NCBI GenBank assembly: GCA_030407005.1
Contig: JAUDYN010000011.1
Location: 982,501-1,046,500, forward strand
DNA: 64,000 nucleotides
From: Desarmillaria ectypa
Taxonomy: Eukaryota > Basidiomycota > Agaricomycetes > Agaricales > Physalacriaceae
Reading direction: 5' to 3'
Shown: one piece after another, positions 22,074 to 33,364 of the stretch
Numbering within the stretch: position 1 is the stretch's first letter
Layout: each line of letters opens with the position of its first letter
Notes under the pieces: model-generated
What the model saw: the letters and a program-made list of their open reading frames with translations, nothing else
The model's database searches: none
What the model was told of the DNA's origin: nothing
Position numbers and translations under genes: made by a program

Positions 22074-22937
22074 ATGACCAGTATATAAGTCCAAATCATA
22101 ATATACGTGGTGCGGCGCTTGCATGACCTTGAGATTTGGAATTACGCTCGGAAAAACTTGTCCGGCCCTCATCGTTAAGCCAACCAAGTCTGAAACATTG
22201 AGCACACGAAGCAGCTGGAATAATGACTCTGGTGCTACTAAGCAATCTAGTAGTAGGAGATTCGGCCGCGCTCCTGATCAGGCTCCGATCCTTTTTCACA
22301 TGATGGACAAAGCGCCTTCCCACCAGCCGTATATGACGGGCCGTAGCCAGGCTATCCTGCCTATCCTGGTACGGTGTCAGTGGTTGCCTAACAAAACGAC
22401 GAGAATGGATCAACGGTACTCTGAGTCCTCTAAATGGAGAGCTTTCTGAAAGCCTGGGCATCATTTAAGGCTTTGATAAAGAGTTGGAACGATGTCAACC
22501 TGCCAGGTAGTTGGGACCGAAAAGTATAACTACACTTCTCAGGCAATTTGCATTTTCATGGGCCGCAACGAGTTTTTCCGTTGTTGATGAGCACTCAGGT
22601 AATCTCGAATGGCGATTGTTTTCCTATTGAGCGCCGTGAAATGTGCAGCGGACTCTGCGCCACGCCAGCTTCGGCCATCACAAACTTCTAGTTCCGCCCA
22701 TCCTTAGTTCGCTTTCCCATCAACAACCGATCAAACTACCTTTCCTACTGTGGGTCGTCGGCATGTGCAAACGGATCGCGATTTGGTTTGCAATACATTC
22801 TGGCTACTTGTTCGCCTTCGGTTTTTCTTCTGACGAAATCGTATAACTAAGAGTGCACAATAATTTTATTGGCGGGTTTGGAGAAAACTGCTGTGTCGAA
22901 ATTTTCACATCATGATCCATTTGCAGATGCTGACCGC

Positions 22938-23099
22938 ACACTGGATGAGAGACAATGTATTTTTACCTATGAATACATAGAAAATATGCAAAGTTTTTTT
23001 TACATTGATTTTTTACTGAAAAAAGTACTAAAAATATTTGAAATTTTTACTATTTCTGCACGATTTGCCAACACTGGATGAACGGCAATGTATTTTTAC
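22938..23099 (+). repeat. 29-bp direct repeat pair, 133 bp apart
   Basis: The 29-base segments 22938-22966 and 23071-23099 match at 26 positions (shared ACACTGGATGA and CAATGTATTTTTAC). The DNA between them is AT-rich. The second unit abuts the left arm of the inverted repeat. Confidence 0.75.
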
Positions 23100-23220
23100 A
23101 CTAAAATTTCAGCATTTTTACCCCTAAATACACAAATTATTGTTTTTTATTAGTATTTTTGTAGAATATCTTTTGAATATTTTTTGCGTATTTAGGGGTA
23201 AAAATGCTGAAATTTAGTGC
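23099..23220. repeat. Imperfect inverted repeat (hairpin, MITE-like)
   Basis: The arms at 23099-23131 and 23188-23219 are reverse complements, apart from a one-base length difference in an A run. They share TTTCAGCATTTTTACCCCTA. The spacer is about 56 bp and AT-rich. Such a stem could be the end structure of a small non-autonomous transposon or a cruciform-forming element. No flanking target duplication could be confirmed. Confidence 0.7.
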
Positions 23221-23568
23221 AGTGCCACAACGGTCAACGTGATCGCTCGATGCAAATCGCAAAATTTACATCATTCGTCTCAATGAGCGGGCAGTAGTGA
23301 CCGCTATGGACGCCTCAGCCGCATACCGCCACGCTCTAAATATGTTCTGCTGCTTCCAAGAACAACACGGGGACTCGAGATAATTTTCCGACGACAATAT
23401 GTCGGGGTAATTTGTCGCGTAGAGGTCCAATCAAGCTTATTTGGCTCAGAATAAACCTACCTCATTTTCCCCGTTGACGATGATCTCTAAATTTCTAACC
23501 TTGAAGCTCGGTCCTGTTTTTGCTTATATACGGGAGGTACTCCATCAAAGATTGTGTCACTGCCGACC

Positions 23569-24598
23569 ATGATCTCTCTGTCGATTATCTCTGCTGTGCT
23601 CTGCTTTATCTGTCTCGTTTCTGCTGCTCCGTCTGAGCTGCAAAAGCGTCTTGATACCTCAACACATTGCGGTGAGCAGTATTCGTTGCCCCCAGACGAC
23701 GTGGTGCCTACAATTCTATAGGCCAATACGACAGTGTCAACACCGACATATACACTCTATACCTCAACCAATGGGGCAAGAATGGTGCTACGTCTGGTCA
23801 ATCATGCGCTGCTGTCACATCTACGAGCGGTAACAACATCGTGTGGACTACCAGCTGGACTTGGAGCGGTGGCAACGGTGTGAAGAGCTACACGAACATC
23901 AACGCTAACAATGGTCTCAACGTCAAGCTCAGCGCCATCAGCAGTATCAAGGTAGAATGTCATCCCGGTGATGAGCCGATAAGATACTGATGCGTTCACG
24001 GTTTACTAGAGTTCGTGGGCGTGGAGCCAAACTACCAGCGGAACCGTCACCGCAAATGTTGCTTATGATCTGTTCACTTCTTCGTCGGCTGGTGGCAAGA
24101 GTGAATACGAGATCATGATTTGGCTTGACAATATCAACGCCAAACCTATCTCCTACAACTATGATGCCAGCGGTGCGGCTATAGCCATCGTCAAAAGCTT
24201 GTCTATCGCCGGGTATACATGGTTTGTGGTCTGTTATGACATTGTGACCTATGTTCTCACATCCTGCAGGGATTTGTATTATGGCAACAACGGTTCCAAC
24301 TACGTCTACTCTTTCTTGACTTCGGACAAGAGTGCCGTCAAGAGCTTCAGTGGTGACTTGATGGACTTCTTTGATGTCAGTTTATTTATCTTTAGAGTCG
24401 ACTTTATGCTCACGCCTTCATAGTACCTCACCTCCAAGCGAGGGCTGAGCACTTCTCAGTACCTAACCACCGCTCAGGGCGGCACTGAGGCTACTCAAGG
24501 ATCGGCTACCCTCAAATCGTGAGACTTGTGCCTCTCCTGCTGACCTTAAACTCATGCCCTTGTCACCTAGTTCTACCTTCAGTCTTGTGATCAGTTGA
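23569..24598 (+). CDS. GH12 endo-beta-1,4-glucanase / xyloglucanase, copy 2
   Basis: This gene has the same six-exon plan and closely similar protein as the copy at 21038: signal peptide, PSELQKR propeptide end, [23 protein letters not shown] (nucleophile Glu) and GGTEATQGSATL (acid/base Glu). The frame is intact and ends SLVIS. Intron 2 (23952-24009) has a normal GT donor. A tandem duplication in one orientation is the simplest origin. Differences are scattered (for example NTDIYTLYLN versus [10 protein letters not shown]), so the copies have diverged while both kept their catalytic residues. Confidence 0.92.
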
Positions 24599-25050
24599 AT
24601 AATTAATAACATTGAATATATGCCTGCTATTCGGGCTTCTTGGAAACTTCTTGCGGAGAGTTTGAGTTCTTCGTCTGACATCATAATCGTAGGCGCATGG
24701 CCTACAGTACGCAGACAGCATCGCACCGGGCCGAAAGCAAGACTGCAAGGGCCGTTGACTTTTACCATCTCGGCATCATCCACCACTGAGTGCTCCTTGA
24801 TGATGTTCTTCCGACGTATTTACTAAAAAAATAGTCCGGGTTTCCAATCTCACGGGATCCATACCTCTGCACATGGCATATACCTCGCGGGTATTCCAAC
24901 CATCTCGCGGGCCGCTGAAAGCGACCAACGGGCCTCGTCAATAGTCGGAGGATTGACGGACTTCCGCCTGTTTATAGATTTGATTCTTCTTCTTGAACAT
25001 GCATATATTCCTTGGGCTCTTTGCTTCTGGGAAACGCCCCACATCTAACC
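24599..25050. other. Promoter region of GH105 gene
   Basis: No gene is supported here. Short overlapping ORFs on both strands lack motifs. Confidence 0.4.
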
Positions 25051-26624
25051 ATGCGTTTCACTTTGCTTCCCTCTGTGGCTGCTGTTACGATTTTCCTAGC
25101 GCGAGCATCGGTCTATGCTCGTCCACAGTCTTACGCTGTCTGGGCCGCTGATTCTGCCATAGCGCGCGGACAGGGAAACGGGCTTAATTCGCATGGAGAC
25201 CCTACGGTTTCGTATGAACATGGAGAGCTGCAGTGGGGACTACGTCTACTTTATGAAACGACCGGGAACAAATCGTATTTCAATTATATCGTCCAGGGGG
25301 CTAGCCAAATCGTCGATAGTAAAGGTAATGTCAAAGGTGACTATTCGTAAGTGACTGGTTTTTCAATGGTATGCATAAACTCATGTTGCGCTTCAGCCTC
25401 GCTGATTACTCTCAGGATCCCGTGAGGTCGGTGGCATTTATTGACGACCGGTTTCGATACCGTAACCTGACTACTCTACCATTTCAGAACGGGTCCGACA
25501 TTTGCATATCTGTTGCGTTAATTCCAGTTGCATGGATTCATCCTACCGCTAAACCGTGTTTGCATAGGTACAAACAAACAGGCCAGTCAAAATGGAAGAC
25601 TGCCATGGATACCTTTCACCAGCAGCTCATGGGGCAACCTCGAACTGCCGAAGGCCAATTTTGGCACAAACTAAGGTATTACAATCAAGGTACACTCACC
25701 AGCAAACCTGGAAACAAAGATCTCAAAGAGATTACAGGCTGGCTTGATGGAATTTACATGGGCGAAATATTCTACACTATATATACGAACGCATTTCAAC
25801 CGACTAACACCACGGCCTATGGTACGACCATTAATTGCTCAATTTAAGGCTCGAGAGCTAACAATTCATTGACAGCTGACATCGCAAAACAGTTCGACTT
25901 GATGTTCCAAAACACCCTGCAAGAGGAAGGAGCAGTGAACTACACTGGCCTTTTGTACCATGGATATGACTACTCCCACACTGCTTCGTGGGCCTCCAAG
26001 GATCGAGGACATTCACCTGAAGTCTGGGATCGGGCAATGGGGTGGTACATGATGGCGCTCGTCGACATCCTCGAAATTTATCCCAAGGATAAATCCATTT
26101 TTCTGGACCACTTGAATACACTCGTCCCCCGAGTATGCGATACTGCTGACCCGAACTCCGGTGTGTGGTGGTTGGTCATGACCCAGCCCGGTAGGGCCGG
26201 TAATTACTTCGAGAGCAGTGGATCGGCTATGTTTGTCTATGCAATGCTGAAAGCGGTGAGGCTTGGGTACGTGACAGATAGTGATGGAAGTATTGTGAAG
26301 GCCGCTACCAAGGCGTACCAATATATGATTCAAAACTGGGTTGTCGATAATGGAGACGAAACGATGGATTGGTTGAATACGGTCGAGGTGGGCTTTTCCT
26401 CTGTGAATTGACGTCTCCTCATACCTGATACTTACATGCTGTACTTTAGGTTGGAAGCCTGAGCGGAAATGGAACGTTTGAAGTAAATTCACTCTCCCTG
26501 GTGTCTATTTGAGTCGTCTGACCATCCTCGTCTCCAGTATTATATCAGCGTCGGTGTGGATACCAATGATCTCAAAGGTCTAGCTGCATTCCTATTAGCT
26601 AGTCTCGAATACGAAAAACTGTAA
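25051..26624 (+). CDS. GH105 unsaturated rhamnogalacturonyl hydrolase
   Basis: A signal peptide (MRFTLLPSVAAVTIFLARA) and about seven introns are seen. Conserved blocks are VWAADSAIARGQ, the ELQWGLRLLYETT helix, RTGPTFAYL, GWLDGIYMGEIFYT (with the presumed catalytic Asp), GHSPEVWDRAMGWYMMALVD and ESSGSAMFVYAM. These define the (alpha/alpha)6-barrel GH105 family, which removes the unsaturated galacturonic acid left by rhamnogalacturonan or pectate lyases. The protein is likely secreted, so it may act on pectin fragments outside the cell. It sits next to two GH12 genes, forming a small wall-degradation group. Introns near 25424 and 25533 use weak donors (GTCGGT, GTTGCG) but preserve the family motifs. 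The stop at 26622-26624 follows LEYEKL. Confidence 0.85.
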
Positions 26625-27321
26625 GTAAAAGCGGTGGTTTTACTCAACTGTGGCAAGAAAAAGTATTAGTGACCGTCGAACTGCTGTTTAATGGCAGTTT
26701 ACTGAGGGATGGATTAGATGCTCGTTTTTTGGCCACAGAAAATTGTGCTTTTTGTAAAAAGCGGAGAAGTGGTAGGGCTCGAGTTCCTTCGCCGACTATT
26801 GACTGCTTTTAGATGCTTGATCAATCCAATAGCCCGTCCACATACATGAGGCAATTGAATGGCGAAAGGCACTCAAAATTCAGCGTAGACAAGTTGTCCT
26901 TTAATCTGGTCATAGTAGCTTAACCGCTATTATTCGCATTCTTACTTTCAAAGATTCGACTCTGTAGCAGCCCAAACCCGTCCTAGCGACAAGGTATACT
27001 TGAGAGAGCATAATCCAGACTCTAGTTACATGAAATGTACATCATTCCCAGCATCCACCTCCACACCCCTCGAAACAAGCTCAGGGCCAAAAAAAATAGT
27101 AGTATAAATAGAGAAAAGAAATTAACGATATGAAAAGTACGAGCGATGACGTAAGGAGTGAGGCCAGTGGAATACGGGTACTTCGGTAGGGTATCCTGGT
27201 ATTTGAACGTGAATTGCAAACTGAAAACTGAAACAATATAAAAACAGGAAAAATCGACGAATATTGGGAGCGTCAAGAAGTCATTAGATTTATCGCAGGG
27301 GTATGCACACCATTGCCATCG
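26625..27321. other. Intergenic, convergent 3' ends
   Basis: This stretch lies between the GH105 gene (+) and the Rax1-like gene (-). Nothing is recognised apart from a short minus-strand ORF (27022-27276) without motifs. Confidence 0.4.
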
Positions 27322-28648
27322 CTATAGTCGGTGTCCAGGGACTGCCCAGAACAGCAACGTCAACGCCGTAACAAATGCAGCAACGAGTATGGTGACCCAT
27401 ATCGCACGCCCTAGCAGCAGCTTCTTGACGTACGCTTCCCGTATTGTCAGCGTGCGGAAGGGTGTCGTTTCGGATTGTCCGAAGAAAACGAGGATGGGAT
27501 CCAGCTCATACTGATGGGAAATGAGGAAAAGGACAGCGAACATGAATGGTATGAATAGCTAGGAAAGGAATGTCAATGATCAGATAGATCAGAATTGGGT
27601 AGACTTACGAAAAAGCGCTTCGACTTGGGCTTCACGTCCAAAAATATCAGGGAAAACGCCACGGCGAGACTGATCCATAGAATTATGAGGCCAAGAATTA
27701 ATCGCACCAACGATGAAACAGGCGTTAAGTTCCCAAACGCCTTTGACCGTAGGAATCGGGGAAAGGCATCCTGCTCCATCGCACGGAAACAGTACTCTTT
27801 CTGCGAATGAAACATGTCGGGAATCTGTGCCATGAGATTGTGCTCTGTCTGAGACTGAGGCCCTTGAGTTGAACTCAAAGGGAAAGAGTGGATTCGGAGG
27901 GAGGGTGGCAAATAGATTTCATGGTTCTCCGTGGCATTCACTGTATTCGCTGCAGGTGAGAGGTAACGAAAGTATATTCGCTCTGCAGAGGCGATGAGGT
28001 CAAGGCGAGTGATGGCAGCAGAACGGGGGATGACGGTAGGCGCACGCGAAGCGCGTTTCATGTTGAACAAGGTAGGCGTTCTGCCAGAAAGAGAGAATGG
28101 GGTCGTCGGGTGAGCAAAGTCATTGGGAGAGGTGGAATTTATACGGATTTGGTCGGGAAGCACAGACGTGTGGTGAGGTGAAGATGAACGAGCACCGGAC
28201 TTCTCGTCGAGGTTGGCCAATTCCTGCTTGTCCCGCTCTGTGATCATGTCGCCAGTGCTCGCCGTGCTGCGCTTCGTCCATACGCCGTCTGGGTTCATCC
28301 CAACAACCGTCCCGTAAATGGACCCACGTCTCCGTGCATAATCCCAATACTGAGGCCAGTCTTCCTTGATCGTTCGGCCTGACTTGCGAACGTCCTTGAA
28401 GTATGCTCGGCAAAGATTTTCGTGCTGCTGAACGTCGAGCCAGAAATCTAAGATATCTTCTGAGCCCTCTCGTTGAAGAAAGAGGCTGCAATAACTTAGT
28501 TACGGCAACGGTTGAAAAAAAGGGATACACACTAGAACATAAACAGGTCGACTGGAGGTCGAGTTCGCCTAGACAGGACCTCGGTAAACGATGGTAACCT
28601 GTTCTTCCGACTAGCTGCCCAGTCATCCTGCTGTCGCTGCTCGTCCAT
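27322..28648 (-). CDS. Rax1-like RGS-domain membrane protein
   Basis: Three exons (28533-28648, 27609-28485, 27322-27558) give 409 residues. A split RGS domain is visible: FTEVLSRRTRPPVDLFMF and REGSEDILDFWLDVQQHENL near the N-terminus, and then, after a Ser/Thr-rich insert, IPDMFHSQKEYCFRAMEQD and FPRFLRSKAF. Three or four hydrophobic helices follow (LVRLILGLIILWISLAVAF, MFAVLFLISHQYELDP and IWVTILVAAFVTALTLLFW). RGS plus C-terminal membrane helices is the plan of Rax1, which with Rax2 marks bipolar bud sites in yeast; in filamentous fungi it is a G-protein/polarity regulator. The start lies only 111 bp from the divergent NDUFA2 start, so the promoters overlap. Confidence 0.85.
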
Positions 28649-28759
28649 CTGCGAGGGGATTCCGGAGCGAAGGGCAATGTGGACAGGTCCAACGAAGGTA
28701 AGTCACGGCAGTAACGCTTGTAACGTCTGCTGACGTAACCCTTTCATCTCCGTACCACC

Positions 28760-29137
28760 ATGTCCTTCAGCAAGGCGTTCACCCCCGCCTTGCGGGAAAT
28801 ACGAATCTTATGCTGCCAGACGGGACCTGCATCTGCAGGAACGAGGTATGCTATATTTATGGTTCTTCAAAGATGCGGCTTTCATCCTTTTTACAGGCGG
28901 TTCATCACCTCCAAATATCCTCTAATAAAGCAGCACAATCCTGATCTTCCGGTGTTGATTCGAGAGGCTAGTGGCACTCCTGCTAGGGTGTTTGCGAGAT
29001 TTGGTGCGTCTGTATCGTGTATGCGTGTAGCAGGTGCTGACGACCATGTAGAACGGGGCCGGGAGGTGCATGTCGACCTTGATAATCTTTCGGCGACAGA
29101 TGTAGAATCCAAAGTTGCTCAGTTGTTGAGCTCATAA
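28760..29137 (+). CDS. Complex I subunit NDUFA2 / NUO-10.5 kDa
   Basis: Three exons (28760-28845, 28897-29003, 29052-29137) give 92 residues. Blocks LREIRILCCQTGPASAGTR, YPLIKQHNPDLPVLIREASG and TPARVFARF are characteristic of this thioredoxin-fold accessory subunit of mitochondrial NADH:ubiquinone oxidoreductase. I chose acceptor 29051 for intron 2 because it yields FERGREVHVDLDNLS, which fits the family. It gives a 48-bp intron with a GTGCTGAC branch site 13-18 bp before the acceptor. The earlier AG at 29033 would give an unlikely 30-bp intron. Full retention of intron 2 is also in frame. Confidence 0.92.
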   Translation: MSFSKAFTPALREIRILCCQTGPASAGTRYAIFMVLQRCGFHPFYRRFITSKYPLIKQHNPDLPVLIREASGTPARVFARFGASVSCMRVAGADDHVERGREVHVDLDNLSATDVESKVAQLLSS

Positions 29138-30174
29138 CGAATTTGTTGTTATCTTACGCGTTGAAATACTTTCGCTTGTCGTAACCCTGTGAACTCAAGT
29201 TCAGTTCGGTCTTGGATTGCTGCAAGCCATCAAAGAGACATCTTTCGTTATTCTTGCCACAATTTGTGGCATCTTCAAGTCGACGTGACTAGCCGTCATT
29301 TATTCCTCCATTGTACTCTCGCGCGGTCACTCACGTCACTCTTGATCAGGCCCGGGTGCTATCTCTTCAAGTTTTCCACGCTGTCTTGTGATATATACCA
29401 TTACATTTTACTTATCACGAGTGAACATGCCAAGAACGCAAAGATGCAAAGACCGAGAGGATGCATTCTAACACGCTCTCCTACCATATGGACCAAGGAA
29501 AGGCAAGAGATATGGCCGGAGCTTTCAAGTTGAGTGACCCACGACTGAAACACGTTTTTCAAGCAGCGTTAGCATCTTCACCTTCTAATTACAGAGGCGC
29601 CGTCCATGCGAAGATGAACCCCAAGTAGGGTATTCCTTTATGCACCGACAGACCCGCGATTCGGCCTCGTCTCCGATTTTTGTATGGAGCCTAAGTCGTT
29701 ATCCTGATAAGGAGGTACTAACTGACTTGCCCCCGCTCGTACCACCTAGCCTGGACTGCTTGCAGAAATCGCTTGGCGGCGTTCTTGCCGAGCCTATGAT
29801 AACTGAATAGGTGGCGACACTTCTCATGTGTTCACCCTGATAATTGAAAGTCAAGGCTCCTAGTCCTGAAAAACCTCCCTCTTAAATGATTCCTATCGTC
29901 GAGTTCTTATTGGAGAAACAACTCGGCATTTTGGAGCCTAACCACTGTGAAGAATTGATCTTGCAATTCACCCTCGTATCTTCTCTTCTGGAAATCAATG
30001 GGGGCAATCAGGCCTGTGCCTGTCAAAGCCTTCCACGTGCTTCACCCGAGTCGCCTTGAACCTGAGGACGTTATGTCTTCGATACAATAAAAGGCGCAAT
30101 GTCACATTATCGGATTCCAGGACGACTTCTTCTCCCCCGAGTTGGTACCAGCTATTCTCCTAGCCTTCGACACC
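29138..30174. other. No gene recognised
   Basis: An open stretch at 29595-29811 (+) lacks a start and any motif. It could be a leftover exon but is not supported. The right part is the promoter of the peptide transporter. Confidence 0.35.
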
Positions 30175-32600
30175 ATGACCAGATTGGAACCAGACACATC
30201 CATTGTCGTTGTTAGCGCAGAGTCTGCAAAAATCGATTACAACAAGAAGGTTCATGCAGATGAAGTCTCATTGACCGAAAAGGGTGCCATCTTGGAAAAT
30301 GAACTGGATGGTATCCATGACGGTTTGGAATTCCCAACGGAGGAGGAAATCGACACCCTTCGACGAGTGTCTGATACCATTCCTTGGAATGCTTACCGTA
30401 AGTTACCCAGCTATCCCCGGGAACCTCTAGACTGACAATGGTTTCAGTGATTGCCATCGTAGAGATGGCGGAGCGATTTTCAGTATAGTCTATCTATCCG
30501 AGCTTCTTCCTTGCCGCTGCTGACACCCACTCCAGTTTTACGGATCTACTGTTGTTTTCGTACGCCTTCGAGATTGGAATCATCTTATCTGCCGTGCTGA
30601 CTCCTAGGCAGACCAATTTTATTCAGCAACCTCTGCCAGAAGGATCTCATACGGGAGCGGCAGGTGCTGGTGGTGTTTCGGGCGCATTGGGACGCGGCCA
30701 AAGAGTGGCTTTCAGTCTGTCGACGTTCTACCAATTTTGGTGCTATGTCACCCCGCTGTTCGGCGCCTACATCGCAGACTCCTATTGGGGTCGATACAAG
30801 ACAATATGTGTCGCTGTAGCGGTTGCTCTCTTTGGTCATGGAATCCTAATCATTTCGTCTGTGCCTGGCGTCATAGAACATAGCAGCGGTGCTATGGCAG
30901 CCTTCATTATCGGTATGATTATTATGGGGTTAGGTAAGACTGTTCTCCGTCTTGTGCCAATTCCATGCTAAAAATGTTGTTACAGGGACCGGCCTGTTCA
31001 AGGCAAATATATCTCCTTTGATTGCGGAGCAGTACAAGAGGACGAAGCTTTTTGTCACCACTACCAACAAGGGCGAAAGGGTTATTGTCGACCCTTCCTT
31101 TACAGTATCTCGGGTGTACTTGGTACGTCATCATTCAATACCATTTATCCAGACACTTCTCTGAGAACACTGCCAAGTATTTCTACATGTTTATCAACAT
31201 CGGGGCGTTGGTTGGACAAATTTGCATGTCGTACACAGAGCTGGTATGTTCTTCCCTCAACGTAGCGGCTCTGAATTACTAACAAGTGTGCAGTACGTTG
31301 GCTTCTATCTAGCTTTCACGCTGCCCACAATTGTATTTTTACTCTGCCCGATCGTTCTCTGGTACGGACGGAACCGATACACGCGTTCACCTCCTACTGG
31401 TTCCGTCCTGGCGACTTCTCTCCGCATTCTCAGATTAGCTTTGAGGGGCAAATTTAGTCTGAATCCTGTGATGATGTGGAAGAGCCTGAACGCGTCAGAC
31501 TTCTGGGATAGTGCAAAGCCCAGCAAACAAAAAGGGACACTTCCAAAATGGATGATATTTGACGATCAATGGGTCGATGAAGTTTCTCGTGGTTTTAAGG
31601 CCTGTGGGGTGTTCTTTTGGTACCCACTATACTGTGGGAGCTCTATCGCTTGCATTTGTGATTTATGAAGCTGACGATTTTCAGGGCTCTGTTATAATCA
31701 GCTCAATAATAACTTGACCTCTCAGGCAGCCGTCATGACACGACATGGCGTTCCTAACGATGTTTTATCAAACCTCAATCCATTGTCATTGATCATTTTC
31801 ATTCCTATTTTTGATTTCGTCGTAGGTCTAATACTTTGGAGAATCCATGGCCTTGCTGTTGACAAGATGTAGATATATCCTACTCTCGCTCGCCTCGGTA
31901 TCCGTTTTACCGCTCTCAAGAGGGTAACGTTAGGTTTTTTCTTTGCCTCCTCAGCAATGGTTTGGGCTGCGGGTAAGCGTGTGTGCTTAGATTCTCGTAC
32001 ACCTTCACTAATGGCCATCACAGTCGTTCAACACTATATCTACCAAGTATGCTAGCGCATCTCTGCAAGTATTATAATGGTGTTAACTGCGACGGGCCCG
32101 TAGACAAACCCTTGCGGCTACTACGCTGCTACTTGTGACGAAACATCGACCCTGAATGTCTGGATTCAAAGTGGATCGTGGGTCCTTTCCTCTCTGAAGA
32201 ATGTGCCGTTGTGGAGGGTTAAAATTTTGCCTCAGATATGTTCTCGTCGGCATCAGTGAAATCTTTGCATCTATCACCGGGCTCGAATATGCTTTCACCA
32301 AGGCTCCCAAGAATATGCGCTCCCTGGTCATGTCTGTATTCTTGTTCACATCCGCAGTAGCATCAGCTCTAGGCCAAGCATTTACGCGTGAGTATCAAAT
32401 CGTTGGACCTTTCACATCGGGATTGACGTGGTTTTCCTATAGCCTTGGCTGAAGATCCCCTACTGGTGTGGAACTATGGCACCGTAGGAGTCATTGCCGC
32501 TGTTTCGGGAATCTTTGTTTGGTTGTCTGTGCGTTCATTGGATGCCAAGGAGGATGAGCTGAATAATCTGGCCGAGGGTCATATGGGTGAGAAGTCGTAG
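30175..32600 (+). CDS. ptr2: POT/PTR2-type proton-coupled peptide transporter
   Basis: A many-exon gene (about ten introns) joins in frame from 30175 to the stop at 32598. A hydrophilic N-terminus leads into the POT family blocks LIAIVEMAERFSFYGSTVVF, NFIQQPLP, WCYVTPLFGAYIADSYWGRY, GLGTGLFKANISPLIAEQY, YFYMFINIGALVGQ and YVLVGISEIFASITGLEYAF. These cover the two six-helix halves that import di/tripeptides with protons at the plasma membrane. The intron before the IQQPLP block uses the acceptor GGCAG rather than the preceding CTAG, as shown by the frame. The C-terminus ends in GHMGEKS. Fungal PTR2 genes are typically induced by peptides; no regulatory site was identified. Confidence 0.9.
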
Positions 32601-33039
32601 TGACTTTTCAAAAACTACACTGTTTCGGCTTGAATGCGCGCGACGTTCTTATGATGAAACATAGCTACATTTTTCCATGTTTACGAGGCCCTAATGAACT
32701 TCAGATTCCAGTCTTAAGCCTACGCTCTGGTAGGGACAGCATTTACGCTCGGAATATTGTTGCTCCCATAGGCCGTGAACACCTTTTGGAGCTCAGCTGG
32801 TAGAGTATCCCAAGTAATGCGGTCGAGCTCGGGCAGCTGGTTGTACTGAGGAAATTCAAGGTCGTTTGGTGGAGAAGACGCAATGTGGAATATGTGGTAA
32901 AGTGGAGGGCGATTTGCATCAGGTGGGATATAGCAGCTTTAAGGAAGAGGGAAATTTTCGGTTGAGGCAGTAACGTCGATTAGCGAGATCTGTACCCTGT
33001 GAAACCTAGACGTGTTGGACCTCCCGCATGGGACAAATC
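32601..33039. other. Intergenic
   Basis: No coding region is supported. Short ORFs at 32600-32803 lack motifs. Confidence 0.35.
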
Positions 33040-33160
33040 GGTGAGTTCGCGACATGAAATCCCAATGATGCCACCTGAAGGGGTGCACCAACCATCCCTG
33101 GGTTTATAACTGTCTCGCCTCCCGTACCAACTATTGATCGGTTCGACAAAGAACTTGCGC
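33040..33160 (+). repeat. Diverged copy of the 5' end of the HAUS5-like gene
   Basis: This stretch aligns with 34389-34500, the first coding exon of the downstream coiled-coil gene. TTCGCGAC is shared, followed by a region reading SRHEIPMMPPEGVHQP here versus SRLEVSRIPPEEVYQP in the gene, and then PPVPTIDRF versus PPTVTLEQF. The copy has stops and no continuation. The two copies are about 1.35 kb apart with APH-like copy C between them. Confidence 0.6.
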
Positions 33161-33364
33161 ATCGTTAGTGAAATGACCCCAAAGTGTCATCAATCGGCTT
33201 CATGCAAAATAGCTCAGGACAGAAGCCTAGCTAAGACGATAAAGGCAGATAAGAGTAATTTCAGTGTGAAATTTCTAGGCATTCGGATGGTTTGTTGGCG
33301 GTGTCTGTAAAGTTTTTGTACACCAGTCAGATTCAAAGCTATATGGCTGATTAGGTACCACTGT

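Larger units (their letters stand above)
22074..23568. other. Spacer between GH12 copies
   Basis: Overlapping ORFs of about 110 codons occur on both strands at 22096-22464 without motifs. From 22860 to 23230 the DNA becomes strongly AT-rich and holds an inverted repeat and a direct repeat, listed separately. A TATATA element at 23525-23530 lies about 44 bp upstream of the second GH12 start. Confidence 0.45.

Noticed and set aside
22096..22464. Overlapping 122-codon (-) and 108-codon (+) ORFs between the GH12 genes
   Set aside because: Neither strand shows a motif, signal peptide or splice context. Open frames of this size occur by chance in this base composition.
29004..29033. A 30-bp intron in the NDUFA2 gene
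   Set aside because: The next AG (29051) gives a 48-bp intron with a good branch site and the family-typical sequence FERGREVHVDLDN, so the very short intron is unnecessary.
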